Below are positions 17,570-26,672 of a stretch of 49,898 nucleotides of DNA, one piece after another (within the stretch, counting starts at the first letter, position 1; each line of letters starts with the position of its first letter). The notes below the pieces were generated by a model. That model was not told the DNA's origin. It did no database searches and saw only the letters and a program-made list of their open reading frames with translations. The DNA lies in the NCBI GenBank assembly GCA_028288585.1, contig JAQBNL010000037.1, forward strand, positions 1-49,898, in the 5' to 3' direction. A program made the position numbers and the translations under genes. The DNA comes from Chitinophagaceae bacterium (GTDB taxonomy: Bacteria; Bacteroidota; Bacteroidia; Chitinophagales; Chitinophagaceae).

Positions 17570-18562
17570 TTACCCCTGCTTCTCCATCATCTCAACAATT
17601 TCTTTCCAATCGGGATTATATAATTCTGTAAGATGCTCCACATCTTTTTTCTCCAGCCTGGTGATATCTTTTGTATTCTCAATAGCATGTTGCGGTGTTC
17701 TTATCCCGGGTATCACTGTGCTCACAGCATCAAAACTCAAAATGAAACTTAATGCCAGCGAGGTTTTGCTGATATTATATTTTTCACAAAGAGTCCAGAC
17801 TTTTTCTTCAAGAATTTTATTTGTCCTGCTGATAATATCCTTTGTTAATCTGAATTTCCTGTGGTCATCTTCTGAAAATTTTGCATCTTCTTTAAATTTT
17901 CCTGTGAGCAATCCAAACTGCAAAGGCATGCGTGCAATTATTCCATAACCGTTTTTGTGTGCGGCTTCCATAACAGGCAATGCTTTTTGATTGATAAGAT
18001 TAAATACCAATTGAAAACCTTCTGCAGATCTTTTCTCCATTAAATAATTTGCTTCCGCTTCAGGATAAAAAGTATTTAATGATAATCCCCAATGCCTGAT
18101 TTTCCCTTCTTTCTTTAAAACTTCCATCGCTTCTATGCACTGTTCACTTTCAAAATGCTGCATACGTGCAGAATGCAATTGGTAGAAATCAATGAAATCT
18201 CTTTTTAATCTTTGCAAACTTTTTTCACAGGCTTCTATTATGTATTCTTGTGAATAATCCAGTTGTATCTTATCATCAATGGCACGATGACCCACTTTTG
18301 TTGCAATGATCGCTTCTTTATTATGTCGCAGTTCTTTCCCTATCAATTCTTCTGAATGGCCAAGGCCATAAAAATCTGCCGTATCAAAAAAGTTTATACC
18401 GAGATCTAAAGACTTGCGAAGAGCAGCAATAGAAGTATTATCATCGGCAGGGCCCCATCCTATTGGAGTATTGCCAACAACTGCATTGCCGCCGATTGCC
18501 CAGGCGCCAAAACCAATTTCGCTAACGGTGAGATCTGTTTTTCCAAATTTTCTATACTTCAT
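17570..18562 (-). CDS. Aldo/keto reductase
   Basis: 330 residues, with the N-terminal motif [17 protein letters not shown] of the AKR family. The catalytic tetrad is in place: Asp60, Tyr65, Lys89 and His130 (YQLHS). It is an NADPH-dependent oxidoreductase of the (beta/alpha)8 fold acting on an unknown carbonyl substrate, in the cytoplasm (no signal peptide). It is divergent from the B12-binding subunit gene; the two starts are 52 bp apart and must share regulatory DNA. Confidence 0.93.
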   Translation of the reverse strand: MKYRKFGKTDLTVSEIGFGAWAIGGNAVVGNTPIGWGPADDNTSIAALRKSLDLGINFFDTADFYGLGHSEELIGKELRHNKEAIIATKVGHRAIDDKIQLDYSQEYIIEACEKSLQRLKRDFIDFYQLHSARMQHFESEQCIEAMEVLKKEGKIRHWGLSLNTFYPEAEANYLMEKRSAEGFQLVFNLINQKALPVMEAAHKNGYGIIARMPLQFGLLTGKFKEDAKFSEDDHRKFRLTKDIISRTNKILEEKVWTLCEKYNISKTSLALSFILSFDAVSTVIPGIRTPQHAIENTKDITRLEKKDVEHLTELYNPDWKEIVEMMEKQG

Positions 18563-18563
18563 A

Positions 18564-18594
18564 TTGTCTTGCTTATTTAATCAGGTTACTTTTA
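18564..18594 (+). promoter_or_regulatory. Promoter candidate for the B12-binding subunit gene
   Basis: TTG (18564-18566), 20-nt spacer, TACTTTTA (18587-18594), 20 nt before ATG 18615. Confidence 0.5.
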
Positions 18595-18614
18595 CAAATC
18601 TAATTATTACATTA

Positions 18615-19034
18615 ATGCCTTTAGAAATAAAACGTCCTATTCGTGTTCTTGTAGCCAAAGTAGGTTTAGATGGCCATGACCGCGGCGCAAAAGTTATTGC
18701 TACTGCATTGCGTGATGCAGGTATGGAAGTTATCTATACCGGCTTACGCCAAACCCCTGAAATGGTGGTGAATGCTGCCTTGCAGGAAGATGTAGATGCG
18801 ATAGGTATAAGTATTTTAAGCGGCGCACACAATACAGTCTTCCCAAAAATTCTCCAATTATTAAAAGAGAAAAAGATGGATGATGTATTATTAACCGGCG
18901 GTGGTATTATTCCCGAAGGCGATATGAAAATTTTAAATGATATGGGGGTTGGAAAATTATTCCCACCCGAAACCAGAACGACTGACATTGCAGAATACAT
19001 AAAGAACTGGGTAAAAGAAAACAGGAGCTTTTAA
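18615..19034 (+). CDS. Stand-alone cobalamin-binding subunit of methylmalonyl-CoA mutase type
   Basis: 139 residues from ATG 18615; the longer frame to 18414 overlaps the reductase gene on the other strand and has no family support. The B12 'base-off/His-on' signature D19-G-H21-D-R-G24 is present, followed by SILSGAH and TGGGIIP, as in the C-terminal domain of methylmalonyl-CoA mutase. In this split form the catalytic TIM-barrel subunit is a separate gene, not in the window. Role: carrying adenosylcobalamin for succinyl-CoA/methylmalonyl-CoA (or another acyl-CoA) rearrangement. Confidence 0.9.
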   Translation: MPLEIKRPIRVLVAKVGLDGHDRGAKVIATALRDAGMEVIYTGLRQTPEMVVNAALQEDVDAIGISILSGAHNTVFPKILQLLKEKKMDDVLLTGGGIIPEGDMKILNDMGVGKLFPPETRTTDIAEYIKNWVKENRSF

Positions 19035-19231
19035 GGCAAGCTATATGCTTTAAATCAAAGACGGCACTTCCAAAAAAACTGAAAGGAGCCCTGCCTAAAT
19101 TTAGTTACGAAACAAAAACCCGGGAAAGACTATCAAACTCTTACCGTTATTATCTCTAAGTGCAACAAAAGCAACAGCAGCCTGTGAAACAGCAAAAATA
19201 ATACGTGAGATTTACGGCGCATATTTTGGCA

Positions 19232-19266
19232 TTCACTTCTCACGTTTGACGTTTCACTTTTCACGC
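19232..19266. repeat. Heptad repeat tract (TTCACGT-type, five units)
   Basis: TTCACTT, CTCACGT, TTGACGT, TTCACTT, TTCACGC. The variant TTGACGT unit, with the preceding T, supplies the TTTG of the promoter at 19245. Confidence 0.9.
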
Positions 19267-19275
19267 TTACCTTTG
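19245..19275 (+). promoter_or_regulatory. Consensus promoter for the enoyl-CoA hydratase
   Basis: TTTG (19245-19248), exactly 19 nt, TACCTTTG (19268-19275): a full match to TTTG-N19-TAnnTTTG. The start ATG lies 22 nt beyond the -7 element, so the leader is very short. The -33 box lies within the heptad tract. Confidence 0.8.
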
Positions 19276-19296
19276 TATTCCCCAAAAAAAATCCTC

Positions 19297-20070
19297 ATGT
19301 ACACCACACTACTCACCAACTTAGAAAACGGCATCTTCACTATCACCATTAACCGTCCTGATAAAATGAATGCGTTGAACCAGGAAGTAATGAATGAACT
19401 TAATAATGTAATGGATGAAGTGTATAAAAACACAGAAATAAGATCAGTGATTATAACCGGCTCCGGAAATAAAGCATTTGTTGCCGGTGCAGATATTTCA
19501 GAATTCTCCGGGCTATCACAACAGCAGGGAATGGCGCTGGCAAAAAAAGGACAGGACATTTTTTTTAAGATAGAAAATTCTCCCAAGCCTGTTATTGCAG
19601 CAGTAAATGGTTTTGCATTAGGCGGTGGCTGCGAACTCGCAATGGCCTGCCACATGCGGATTGCAAGCGACAATGCAAAATTTGGCCAGCCCGAAGTAAA
19701 CCTGGGATTGATACCTGGCTATGGCGGTACACAACGATTAACTATGCTTATCGGCAAAGGCAAAGCAACAGAGTTATTATTAACAGGAAATATGATTGAT
19801 GCAGCCGAAGCATTACAACTTGGCCTGGTGAATTATGTAATTCCGCAGGAACATTTAATTGAAAAAACAATATCTATTTTACAGGTAATAAATTCCAAAG
19901 CACCTGTTGCCATAGCAAAATGTATCAATGCAACCAATTATGCCTATACCGGCAAGAAAGGATATGAGCAGGAGATCTTTGGATTTAGTGAATGCTTTAC
20001 AACAGAAGATGTGAAAGAAGGAACTGCTGCATTTTTGGAAAAGAGGAAGCCGGAGTTTAAAGGGAAATAA
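19297..20070 (+). CDS. Enoyl-CoA hydratase / crotonase-family enzyme
   Basis: 257 residues from ATG 19297; the upstream extension to 19246 runs through the promoter. Crotonase fold: oxyanion-hole segments AGADISEF (64-70) and GFALGGGCELA; both catalytic glutamates of true hydratases are present, Glu113 (GGGCELA) and Glu133 (QPEVNLGLIPG). It adds water to 2-enoyl-CoA in beta-oxidation or short-chain acyl-CoA metabolism. The mutase B12 subunit is 260 bp upstream on the same strand, suggesting acyl-CoA metabolism, but the strong own promoter makes a shared operon unlikely. Confidence 0.93.
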   Translation: MYTTLLTNLENGIFTITINRPDKMNALNQEVMNELNNVMDEVYKNTEIRSVIITGSGNKAFVAGADISEFSGLSQQQGMALAKKGQDIFFKIENSPKPVIAAVNGFALGGGCELAMACHMRIASDNAKFGQPEVNLGLIPGYGGTQRLTMLIGKGKATELLLTGNMIDAAEALQLGLVNYVIPQEHLIEKTISILQVINSKAPVAIAKCINATNYAYTGKKGYEQEIFGFSECFTTEDVKEGTAAFLEKRKPEFKGK

Positions 20071-20075
20071 AAACA

Positions 20076-20175
20076 GTTTGTAGTTTATAGTTTGTGGTTT
20101 GTAGTTTGTACTGCTACAATTATTTAATAGACTTTCGAATTTAAAAAACTACAAACCACAAACTACAAACTCTTA
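20076..20175. repeat. Inverted pair of heptad tracts (GTTTGTA)5 / (ACTACAA)3-4
   Basis: Five GTTTGTA-type units (20076-20110) face three to four reverse-complement units (20148-20175) across a 37-nt loop, between two convergent genes. The pair can fold into a long hairpin on either strand and may act as a two-way terminator. The stop codon of the NlpC gene (CTA at 20163-20165 on plus) lies inside the right tract. Confidence 0.85.
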
Positions 20176-20777
20176 AATATCCTCACCACCTTCACAAACC
20201 TTCCCATATAATATCCTTTCAATGGAGAAACAGTTACCCCATGTGCCTTACCCGAAGAAGAGTGTATAAACTGCAATTCACCATTTTGGTTTGAAACCAC
20301 AATCCCCATATGGCCAACAAATCTTTCAGTGCTGTCAGTGCCGGTAAATAAAATAATATCACCACGCTTTGCATCCTGCACCGCAACTTCCTTCCCTACA
20401 TTAGTAAAATCAATGGATGACCGAGGCACTTTAATTCCAAAGTGACTAAACACGTAAGTGATAAAACCGGAGCAATCGAATCCAGCAGCCGGATCAGTAG
20501 ATGCATATTTATAAGGAGTACCCATAAGCGATTCAGCAAAAGCTACCACCGCTTCGGGGTGAATATTTCCTGTGGCTATCTGTCCCGGCAGCGTATCTTT
20601 TATAGGTGGTGTATTGTTGGGTAGGATGATAATGCCTGTATCTTTTGCAGTTGCAGGATCAGCTTTTAATGTATCCTGCAATGTGTGTGAGGCGGGTGAA
20701 GAAGGAGTTTTAAAATGAAAATATAATACGCCTAAACAAATTATTATTATCAGTAAAGAAAACAATTGTTTATTCAT
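20163..20777 (-). CDS. NlpC/P60-family peptidoglycan endopeptidase
   Basis: 204 residues from ATG 20777 (an in-frame ATG at 20801 would add 8 residues ahead of the basic-hydrophobic start MNKQLFSLLIIIICLGVLYF). One N-terminal membrane segment or signal anchor. The C-terminal NlpC/P60 domain has the Cys-His-His triad: Cys102 (FDCSGF), His156 (VGHMGIV) and His172 (FIHSSS). It cleaves cell-wall peptide stems (D-gamma-Glu to diamino acid) outside the cytoplasmic membrane. The last residues (FKSL-stop) are encoded in the heptad tract, so the C-terminus may vary between strains. Confidence 0.92.
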   Translation of the reverse strand: MNKQLFSLLIIIICLGVLYFHFKTPSSPASHTLQDTLKADPATAKDTGIIILPNNTPPIKDTLPGQIATGNIHPEAVVAFAESLMGTPYKYASTDPAAGFDCSGFITYVFSHFGIKVPRSSIDFTNVGKEVAVQDAKRGDIILFTGTDSTERFVGHMGIVVSNQNGELQFIHSSSGKAHGVTVSPLKGYYMGRFVKVVRIFKSL

Positions 20778-20801
20778 CAAAGGCAATATATCTAAAATCA
20801 A

Positions 20802-21071
20802 TCCAAAGTAGCCTCTCCCCGGTCCCTCTCCGGTGGAGAGGAGGCAAGCAAAAATTGTCTGAACTAGGATTAATGGGATTTATAGAGTGTTACAGATCAA
20901 GGCTCAATTGCTGAAGCTACAGTAGCATAAAAGCTTAATCAGAGCTTGCCCCGAAATCTTTTCGGGGGAACCATCCCGCAATCGGGCTGTTATCGATTGC
21001 GGGGGTCCTTTTTTGGTTACTTTTTTGGACAAGCAAAAAAAGTGACAAACAATATGAAAAGAAAACTATAG
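20802..21071. repeat. Palindrome-rich intergenic element with two hairpins
   Basis: Between NlpC and fumC: CCCCGAAA/TTTTCGGGG (20949-20967) and CCCGCAATCG/CGATTGCGGG (20975-21003), the second followed by TCCTTTTTTGG. Next come GGTTACTTTTTTG and CAAAAAAAGTGA as a further inverted pair (21016-21048). At the left, CCTCTCC...GGAGAGG adds another dyad (20813-20842). It looks like a dispersed, mobile-like intergenic repeat; the second hairpin could terminate plus-strand reading, though no gene on that strand precedes it. Confidence 0.6.
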
Positions 21072-21103
21072 TTTACTGTTAATCGACTATTCAAATACCT
21101 TTG
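21072..21103 (+). promoter_or_regulatory. Promoter for fumC
   Basis: TTTA (21072-21075), 20-nt spacer and a perfect -7 element TACCTTTG (21096-21103). The heptad tract 21112-21146 then lies in the 5' leader. Confidence 0.65.
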
Positions 21104-21111
21104 CGGTACCA

Positions 21112-21146
21112 AATAAGAAATAAGAAACAAAAAATAAGAAATAAGA
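21112..21146. repeat. Heptad tract (AATAAGA)5 in the fumC leader
   Basis: AATAAGA, AATAAGA, AACAAAA, AATAAGA, AATAAGA. It ends 28 nt before the fumC start and is purine-only except for the T and C positions. Confidence 0.88.
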
Positions 21147-21174
21147 AAGTTTTTCAAACACTCAAATAACTCAA

Positions 21175-22578
21175 ATGGAATTTAGAATCGAAAAAGATAC
21201 CATGGGTGAAGTCCACGTACCCGTAAACGCCTACTACGGCGCCCAAACGCAACGAAGCATAGACAACTTCAAAATAGCCCAGGACATAAACCGCATGCCC
21301 AAAGAAATTATAAAAGCATTTGCCTACCTGAAAAAAGCAGCCGCCATAACAAACGAACAGGCCGGCGTTCTCCCCAAAGAAAAAGCAGACCTCATAGGCA
21401 AAGTAGCTGATGAAATATTAGAAGGAAAACTCGACGAATATTTTCCACTCGTAGTTTGGCAAACCGGCAGCGGCACACAAAGTAATATGAATGTAAATGA
21501 AGTGATCGCCTACCGCGGTCACGTGCTCAACGGCGGCAAACTTTCAGACAAAGAAAAATTCCTTCACCCCAACGACGATGTAAACAAATCCCAATCCAGC
21601 AACGACACCTTCCCCACAGCAATGCACATTGCTGCGTATAAAATATTACATGAGCTAACTATACCCGCTATAGAAAAATTAAAAGATACACTCAAAGCAA
21701 AGAGCAAAGCATTTATGCATGTGGTAAAGATTGGTCGCACCCATTGTATGGACGCAACACCACTCACCGTAGGCCAGGAATTCAGCGGATATGTATCGCA
21801 GTTGGAGCATGGATTAAAAGCCATAAAAAATACATTGCCACATTTAAGTGAGCTTGCCCTCGGCGGAACCGCCGTAGGCACCGGCATCAACACACCACCC
21901 AACTATTCAGAAAATGTTGCCAAACAAATTGCAACACTAACCGGGCTTCCATTTGTAACAGCAGAAAATAAATTTGAAGCCCTTGCAGCCCACGACGCCA
22001 TTGTAGAAACACATGGCGCATTAAAAACAGTGGCAGTGAGCCTCATGAAAATTGCCAACGACATCCGCCTGCTCTCCTCCGGGCCACGCAGCGGCATTGG
22101 CGAGATACACATTCCCGATAACGAACCCGGCTCCTCCATTATGCCTGGCAAAGTAAACCCCACACAATGCGAAGCCCTCACCATGATAGCGGCGCAGGTT
22201 ATGGGCAATGATGTTGCTATAACCATCGGCGGCGCCACCGGGCATTTTGAGCTCAATGTTTTTAAACCCGTTATCATCTATAACTTCCTGCACAGCGCAC
22301 GGCTGCTGGGTGATGGCTGCATAAGCTTTAACGATAAATGCGCCACCGGCCTCGAGCCCATTCTCCCCAACATAAAAAAGCATGTAGATAATTCACTCAT
22401 GCTTGTTACCGCACTCAACACAAAAATCGGTTATTACAAAGCCGCCGAAATAGCCCAGAAGGCGCACAAAGAAGGAACAACATTAAAAGAGATGGCAGTA
22501 AAACTCGGCTACGTTACCCCCGAACAATTTGATGAATGGGTTAACCCGAAAGATATGGTGGGGGAATTACCGGAGTAA
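21175..22578 (+). CDS. fumC: Class II fumarate hydratase
   Basis: 467 residues, standard length for the fumarase/aspartase superfamily. Signatures: [13 protein letters not shown] near residue 100, the [10 protein letters not shown] loop, and the catalytic-loop signature [11 protein letters not shown]. It interconverts fumarate and malate in the TCA cycle; cytoplasmic, homotetrameric and iron-independent. The first third uses many C-ending codons (CAC, CCC, GCC, TAC, GGC) and is visibly more GC-rich than neighbouring genes, while the protein is entirely typical. Transcribed from its own promoter, with a repeat-made hairpin just after the stop. Confidence 0.96.
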   Translation: MEFRIEKDTMGEVHVPVNAYYGAQTQRSIDNFKIAQDINRMPKEIIKAFAYLKKAAAITNEQAGVLPKEKADLIGKVADEILEGKLDEYFPLVVWQTGSGTQSNMNVNEVIAYRGHVLNGGKLSDKEKFLHPNDDVNKSQSSNDTFPTAMHIAAYKILHELTIPAIEKLKDTLKAKSKAFMHVVKIGRTHCMDATPLTVGQEFSGYVSQLEHGLKAIKNTLPHLSELALGGTAVGTGINTPPNYSENVAKQIATLTGLPFVTAENKFEALAAHDAIVETHGALKTVAVSLMKIANDIRLLSSGPRSGIGEIHIPDNEPGSSIMPGKVNPTQCEALTMIAAQVMGNDVAITIGGATGHFELNVFKPVIIYNFLHSARLLGDGCISFNDKCATGLEPILPNIKKHVDNSLMLVTALNTKIGYYKAAEIAQKAHKEGTTLKEMAVKLGYVTPEQFDEWVNPKDMVGELPE

Positions 22579-22586
22579 CAGCTTAC

Positions 22587-22656
22587 AATTAAGAATTAAG
22601 AATTATGGTTGGCGCAGAATTCATTTTTAATTTTTAATTCTTCATTTTTAATTAGG
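22587..22656. repeat. Inverted pair of heptad tracts (AATTAAG)3 / (AATTCTT-type)5 after fumC
   Basis: AATTAAG, AATTAAG, AATTATG (22587-22607), then after a short loop CATTTTT, AATTTTT, AATTCTT, CATTTTT, AATTAGG (22622-22656). AATTCTT is the reverse complement of AAGAATT, a rotation of AATTAAG. The arms can pair to form an AT-rich hairpin next to the fumC stop. Confidence 0.75.
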
Positions 22657-22696
22657 AAAAGGGGCTCTCATCATTAGTACAACACCGAGCTTCAGT

Positions 22697-22783
22697 TCCG
22701 GCTATTCGCTGCAAGTCCTCGCCACAAAGCATTCCACAAAACCTTCAGCTATGGGCTTTCCGCTACTATCCGGCAGCCACTGA
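22697..22783 (+). repeat. 87-bp direct repeat flanking the mrr gene, copy 1
   Basis: Starts TCCGGCTATTCGCTGC and ends TATCCGGCAGCCACTGA. It aligns without gaps to 23732-23818 with 79 of 87 positions identical. In this copy TTCAGT (22691-22696) and ACTGAA (22779-22784) form outer arms of a dyad; copy 2 does not keep these arms. Confidence 0.9.
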
Positions 22784-22858
22784 ACTCTCCATAGATATTT
22801 GGGCGGCTGTATCAAATGGATTAGTTTAGTTTTAATATATTGATGCTAATATTTTTTT

Positions 22859-23722
22859 ATGAAAGGTTCAGAATTTGCAAAGTATATAAATCCTGTATTA
22901 AAAACATTACAGGCAAATGGTGGTGCTGGTAATTCCACGAAAGTAATCGAGCAGGTCATAGAATCTCTTGGTATTACTGATGCAGAGTTAGCACAAACAA
23001 ATGCAAGTGGCGAATCTAGAATCAGAAATCAGATACAATGGGCAAGATTCTATCTCTTTAAGGCTGGTTTAATTGACAATTCCCAAAGAGGTATTTGGCG
23101 ATTAACGAATGAAGGATTAGAAAAAGTACTTAGCGATCAAGATGTATTTAATCTCGTAAGAAGCGTTCAGGAAAGCAGTAAAAAATCAGTAGAAACTATA
23201 CCGAAAAAACCCGAGTTAAAATTTATCTATACCGCTACGGAAGATGATACCGCTACTGAAGATGAAGAACACTCAATCGAATTACTCAATCTTATTCAAA
23301 AACTTCCACCTAACGGTTTTGAAAAGTTATGTAAAAGACTATTGACCGAAATAGGAATAAATGAGATAGTTATCACCGGCGGTACGGGCGACCAAGGGAT
23401 AGATGGTAAAGGCATCGTACAATTGAATGATGTAGTAAGTTTAAATATAGTCTTTCAATGTAAACGATATAAAGAAACTGTTTCACCGCATCATGTTCGT
23501 GATTTTCGGGGAGCAATGCAAGGGAGAGGTGAAAAAGGATTAATCATTACAACAGGAAGATTTACAAAAGAGGCTAAATTAGAAGCAAACAGAGATGGAG
23601 TCACACCAATTGAATTAATAGATGGTGATAGATTAGTTGAACTATTTGAAAAACATCACCTTGGTCTAAAACCTGTTACCGTCTTTGAAATTGATCAAGA
23701 GTTTTTTAGAGGCTTTAGCTAA
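22859..23722 (+). CDS. mrr: Mrr-like type IV restriction endonuclease
   Basis: 287 residues. Residues 1-100 are the Mrr N-terminal winged-helix DNA-binding domain (GESRIRNQIQWARFYL; RGIWRLTNEG). Residues 145-270 are the PD-(D/E)xK Mrr catalytic domain: FEKLCKRLL, then GDQGIDG with Asp182, and the Q200-x-K202 motif in FQCKRYKE. Such enzymes cut foreign, often methylated, DNA. A linker (about 105-140) has a duplicated TATED motif. The gene sits alone between two 87-bp direct repeats, the second starting 9 nt after the stop, which suggests a transferable cassette. Part of a defence island with the ATPase/HNH pair. Confidence 0.9.
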   Translation: MKGSEFAKYINPVLKTLQANGGAGNSTKVIEQVIESLGITDAELAQTNASGESRIRNQIQWARFYLFKAGLIDNSQRGIWRLTNEGLEKVLSDQDVFNLVRSVQESSKKSVETIPKKPELKFIYTATEDDTATEDEEHSIELLNLIQKLPPNGFEKLCKRLLTEIGINEIVITGGTGDQGIDGKGIVQLNDVVSLNIVFQCKRYKETVSPHHVRDFRGAMQGRGEKGLIITTGRFTKEAKLEANRDGVTPIELIDGDRLVELFEKHHLGLKPVTVFEIDQEFFRGFS

Positions 23723-23731
23723 ATGTACATC

Positions 23732-23818
23732 TCCGGGTATTCGCTGCAATTCCTCGCCACAAAGCATTGCACAAAACCTTCAACTGTGGGCTTTTCGCTA
23801 GTATCCGGCAGCCATTGA
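23732..23818 (+). repeat. 87-bp direct repeat flanking the mrr gene, copy 2
   Basis: Starts TCCGGGTATTCGCTGC and ends TATCCGGCAGCCATTGA; same orientation as copy 1, offset 1035 bp. It begins 9 nt after the mrr stop codon. Confidence 0.9.
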
Positions 23819-23999
23819 GTAGAAGAAGATGATTTGTTATTAGTGTTAGTATTCAAAGTATCAAGGTTGTTTACTTGCTCATACAATTCTTCTCAACTAA
23901 CTTTTCTTATTTTGTGAATACATATCTGCACTTGGGGGTATAAGTAATTCAAAATTTTTTGAACTACTGACCAAACAACTTTTGAGTTATAATCGAATT

Positions 24000-26672
24000 A
24001 TGGCTAAAACTAATACCAATGTTAAGTGGCATGTTGCTTATAAATTTATAGCAGAAAGACTACAAGAATTTTACAAAAAAAACAAAGTTAATTCGGGTAA
24101 ACAGTTATTCAAATTATGTATTGATAATATAGAATTTACAAATAAAAATAAATGGATTGATAAATTCCAACCTAGATATAATGTTGAAAGTTTGGATCCT
24201 TTTCACATTTTTTCCAGTTTTAATGCCAGTGGCTTATCTGATGAGAAAAGGATAGATAGAATAAATGTTTTTCTCAACGCAATAGCATCATCAAAATTTT
24301 ACAATTCGATTGATTTTACAGGTTGTCCAACTCCTTTCGTTGTAAAAATGGTTGGTGCAAGAAAAGAAGAAGTTCAAAGAGAAATTTGGGATGTATTTCA
24401 AAAAATTATGCGTCAAAAGCATAAGGCACTAAATCAACAAGTCTTTGATAAACTTCCTAATTGGTATGGAATAAATATAAGTTCCTTCACAATATTTTTA
24501 TTTTGGATTGACTCAGATGATTTTTTGCCACTTGACGAAAACACCAATAAATTTTTGATAGAGGCTAATATCTATTCCAAAAAACCAAATGACTATAAGA
24601 GTTACAAAAACCTTGTTCCAAAACAAGGTGTAAACATTTATAGAGAAATAGCTAAAAATGCATACGACTTTAAGGATCATACTTTAGAAGGGCAAATGCT
24701 TCTAAGGAAAGTCGCCGATTTTTTAAATAGAAATGCAAGCTCTAAAATTCAGGAAACCAATTTCAAAATAATTGCGATTAGACCATTAGATGGTATAAGT
24801 CCTAAATTTTTAAAAGTATTAATCAAAGATGACATTTATACATTTTATAATTGTTATGATTTTTCAGATTTAGAAAGAATAAAATATCTCAAAGAAAAGG
24901 ATGTAAAACTTTATAGTATTAAAGGTCTGAGCAATACACTTGATATAAATATTTCCGCAATTGTTGGTAAAAATGGGTCTGGGAAAAGTAGTATCACAGA
25001 ACTATTTTATTTAGCAATTAACAATTTTGCAAAAAGTGTTTTAGGCAATAAATGTGAACTGGAAATGGTACAAGAAATAAAAGTTGAATTGTACTTTTAT
25101 ATTAACACCTTATATAAAATTCAAATCGACTCAGATATTGTATCAGTTTTAAAATATGAAAACCATACCACCTATTTTTCAACTCCTACAGAAATCAGTA
25201 TAGTTAAAGATGAATTAGCTTCTTTCTTTTATACAATTGCAGTCAATTATTCTCATCATTCATTAAATTCATTAGAAATTGGGAATTGGATTCAACATCT
25301 ATTTCACAAAAATGATGGATATGAAGTGCCGTTAGTTATTAACCCAATGCGTACTCTTGGAAATTATAATATAAACACTGAAAATGGGTTGGCTAAAACA
25401 AGATTACTTGCTAATATTTTGGAGCCAATATCTGACAATATAGATGATAAAAACTTACGGGAAATAACTGAAAACGGTAGAAGCGCTAAAACTTTATTGT
25501 TAACACTTAATCTGGAAAAAGTTAAGTATTTATACGACAAGCATCCATTTCCTTCAGTTAGTTATCAGTCGAAAATTCTTAAAAAAGTTTATACTTATTT
25601 TGATGTTAGAATTAATAATAAAAATGACATTACTAGATGCGCTGATAAATATATTTACAAAAAGCTAGTCAATATTTCCAGAACATATTTTCGCTATCGC
25701 AAATATGTTGAAAATGGGAAAGAGCTAAAAATAAAATTATTAGATGAATATTTAAAAAAACTAAAAGATGATAATAGTCATATAGCTTATAAGTTAAAGC
25801 AGGCTATAAACTTTTTGAAATACACTCATTTAAAACATCATGATATAGATAAGCCGTTAGACGTTGAAATATTGTCAAATAATATTGAAAATGTAATTGA
25901 AAAGAATCTATCGATTGAAAAATTAGAAACTATTTTGTTAGTTCCACCTTCCTTTTTTAAAATTGAAATTCTTTTAAATGACAATAGTAATTTCGATTAT
26001 TTAAGCTCAGGTGAGAAACAAAGAATTCATATTGTGAACTCCTTGATATATCATCTTTATAACATCAATTCAGTATCGGAAAACCAAGGGTCTGTTAAGT
26101 ATTCATATGTAAATATATTGTTTGATGAAATCGAATTATACTTTCATCCTGAAATGCAAAGGACCTTTATTAGTTATTTAATAGGTTGTTTAAAAAAGAT
26201 AAGGCTAGAAGATATCATTGGATTAAATTTTTGTTTTGTTACCCATTCTCCATTTATTTTATCGGATATCCCCGCTAATAATATATTGTTCTTAAATATT
26301 GATGGGAAACCTAAAAAAGATATCGATAAACTAAAAACATTTGGTGCAAATATCCACGATCTACTTTCTGATAGCTTTTTTCTTGAAAAAGGTTTTATTG
26401 GCAAATTTGCTGAAGAAAAGATCAATTCAGTTATTAACTGGTGTAATGAAATAGATGATAAACTTACCGAACAGAATACGATTAGCCAAGAAGAACGTTT
26501 AAGTACGGATGAAGCAAAACAAATTATCGATATCATAGATGATCCTATTATTAAAATTAAATTGATAGAAATGTTTGCAAAAAAAGTTGGTAAAAATTTT
26601 GAAATCGCTAGACTTACGGCGCAAAAAGATTTTATCTCTGAAAAATTAAAACAATTAGGACATAATGATTAA
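24000..26672 (+). CDS. Septu-like (PtuA-type) ABC/SMC-family ATPase with McrB-like N-terminal region
   Basis: 890 residues from ATG 24000; a TTG at 23982 would add six. The C-terminal ABC-type ATPase has Walker A GKNGSGKSS (323-331), the signature LSSGEKQR (668-675), Walker B ILFDE (Asp709, Glu710) and the switch His749 in FVTHSP, as in overcoming-lysogenization/PtuA ATPases. The first 230 residues are extra: DPFHIFSSFNASGLSDEKRI (about 67-86) and TIFLFWIDSDDFLPLDENT (about 159-177) resemble the N-terminal region I know from McrB-like restriction GTPases (DPFTFF-FNRG..DENRI; GLFWI.P..FL.LD). It overlaps the HNH gene by 8 nt (ATGATTAA), showing co-translation. Inferred role: nucleotide-driven sensing that controls the nuclease partner in phage defence. 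AT-rich against its neighbours. Confidence 0.85.
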   Translation: MAKTNTNVKWHVAYKFIAERLQEFYKKNKVNSGKQLFKLCIDNIEFTNKNKWIDKFQPRYNVESLDPFHIFSSFNASGLSDEKRIDRINVFLNAIASSKFYNSIDFTGCPTPFVVKMVGARKEEVQREIWDVFQKIMRQKHKALNQQVFDKLPNWYGINISSFTIFLFWIDSDDFLPLDENTNKFLIEANIYSKKPNDYKSYKNLVPKQGVNIYREIAKNAYDFKDHTLEGQMLLRKVADFLNRNASSKIQETNFKIIAIRPLDGISPKFLKVLIKDDIYTFYNCYDFSDLERIKYLKEKDVKLYSIKGLSNTLDINISAIVGKNGSGKSSITELFYLAINNFAKSVLGNKCELEMVQEIKVELYFYINTLYKIQIDSDIVSVLKYENHTTYFSTPTEISIVKDELASFFYTIAVNYSHHSLNSLEIGNWIQHLFHKNDGYEVPLVINPMRTLGNYNINTENGLAKTRLLANILEPISDNIDDKNLREITENGRSAKTLLLTLNLEKVKYLYDKHPFPSVSYQSKILKKVYTYFDVRINNKNDITRCADKYIYKKLVNISRTYFRYRKYVENGKELKIKLLDEYLKKLKDDNSHIAYKLKQAINFLKYTHLKHHDIDKPLDVEILSNNIENVIEKNLSIEKLETILLVPPSFFKIEILLNDNSNFDYLSSGEKQRIHIVNSLIYHLYNINSVSENQGSVKYSYVNILFDEIELYFHPEMQRTFISYLIGCLKKIRLEDIIGLNFCFVTHSPFILSDIPANNILFLNIDGKPKKDIDKLKTFGANIHDLLSDSFFLEKGFIGKFAEEKINSVINWCNEIDDKLTEQNTISQEERLSTDEAKQIIDIIDDPIIKIKLIEMFAKKVGKNFEIARLTAQKDFISEKLKQLGHND

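Noticed and set aside
22697-23818. Canonical integron attC sites
   Set aside because: No RYYYAAC/GTRRRRY core pair could be found, and the outer dyad arms are not kept in the second copy.
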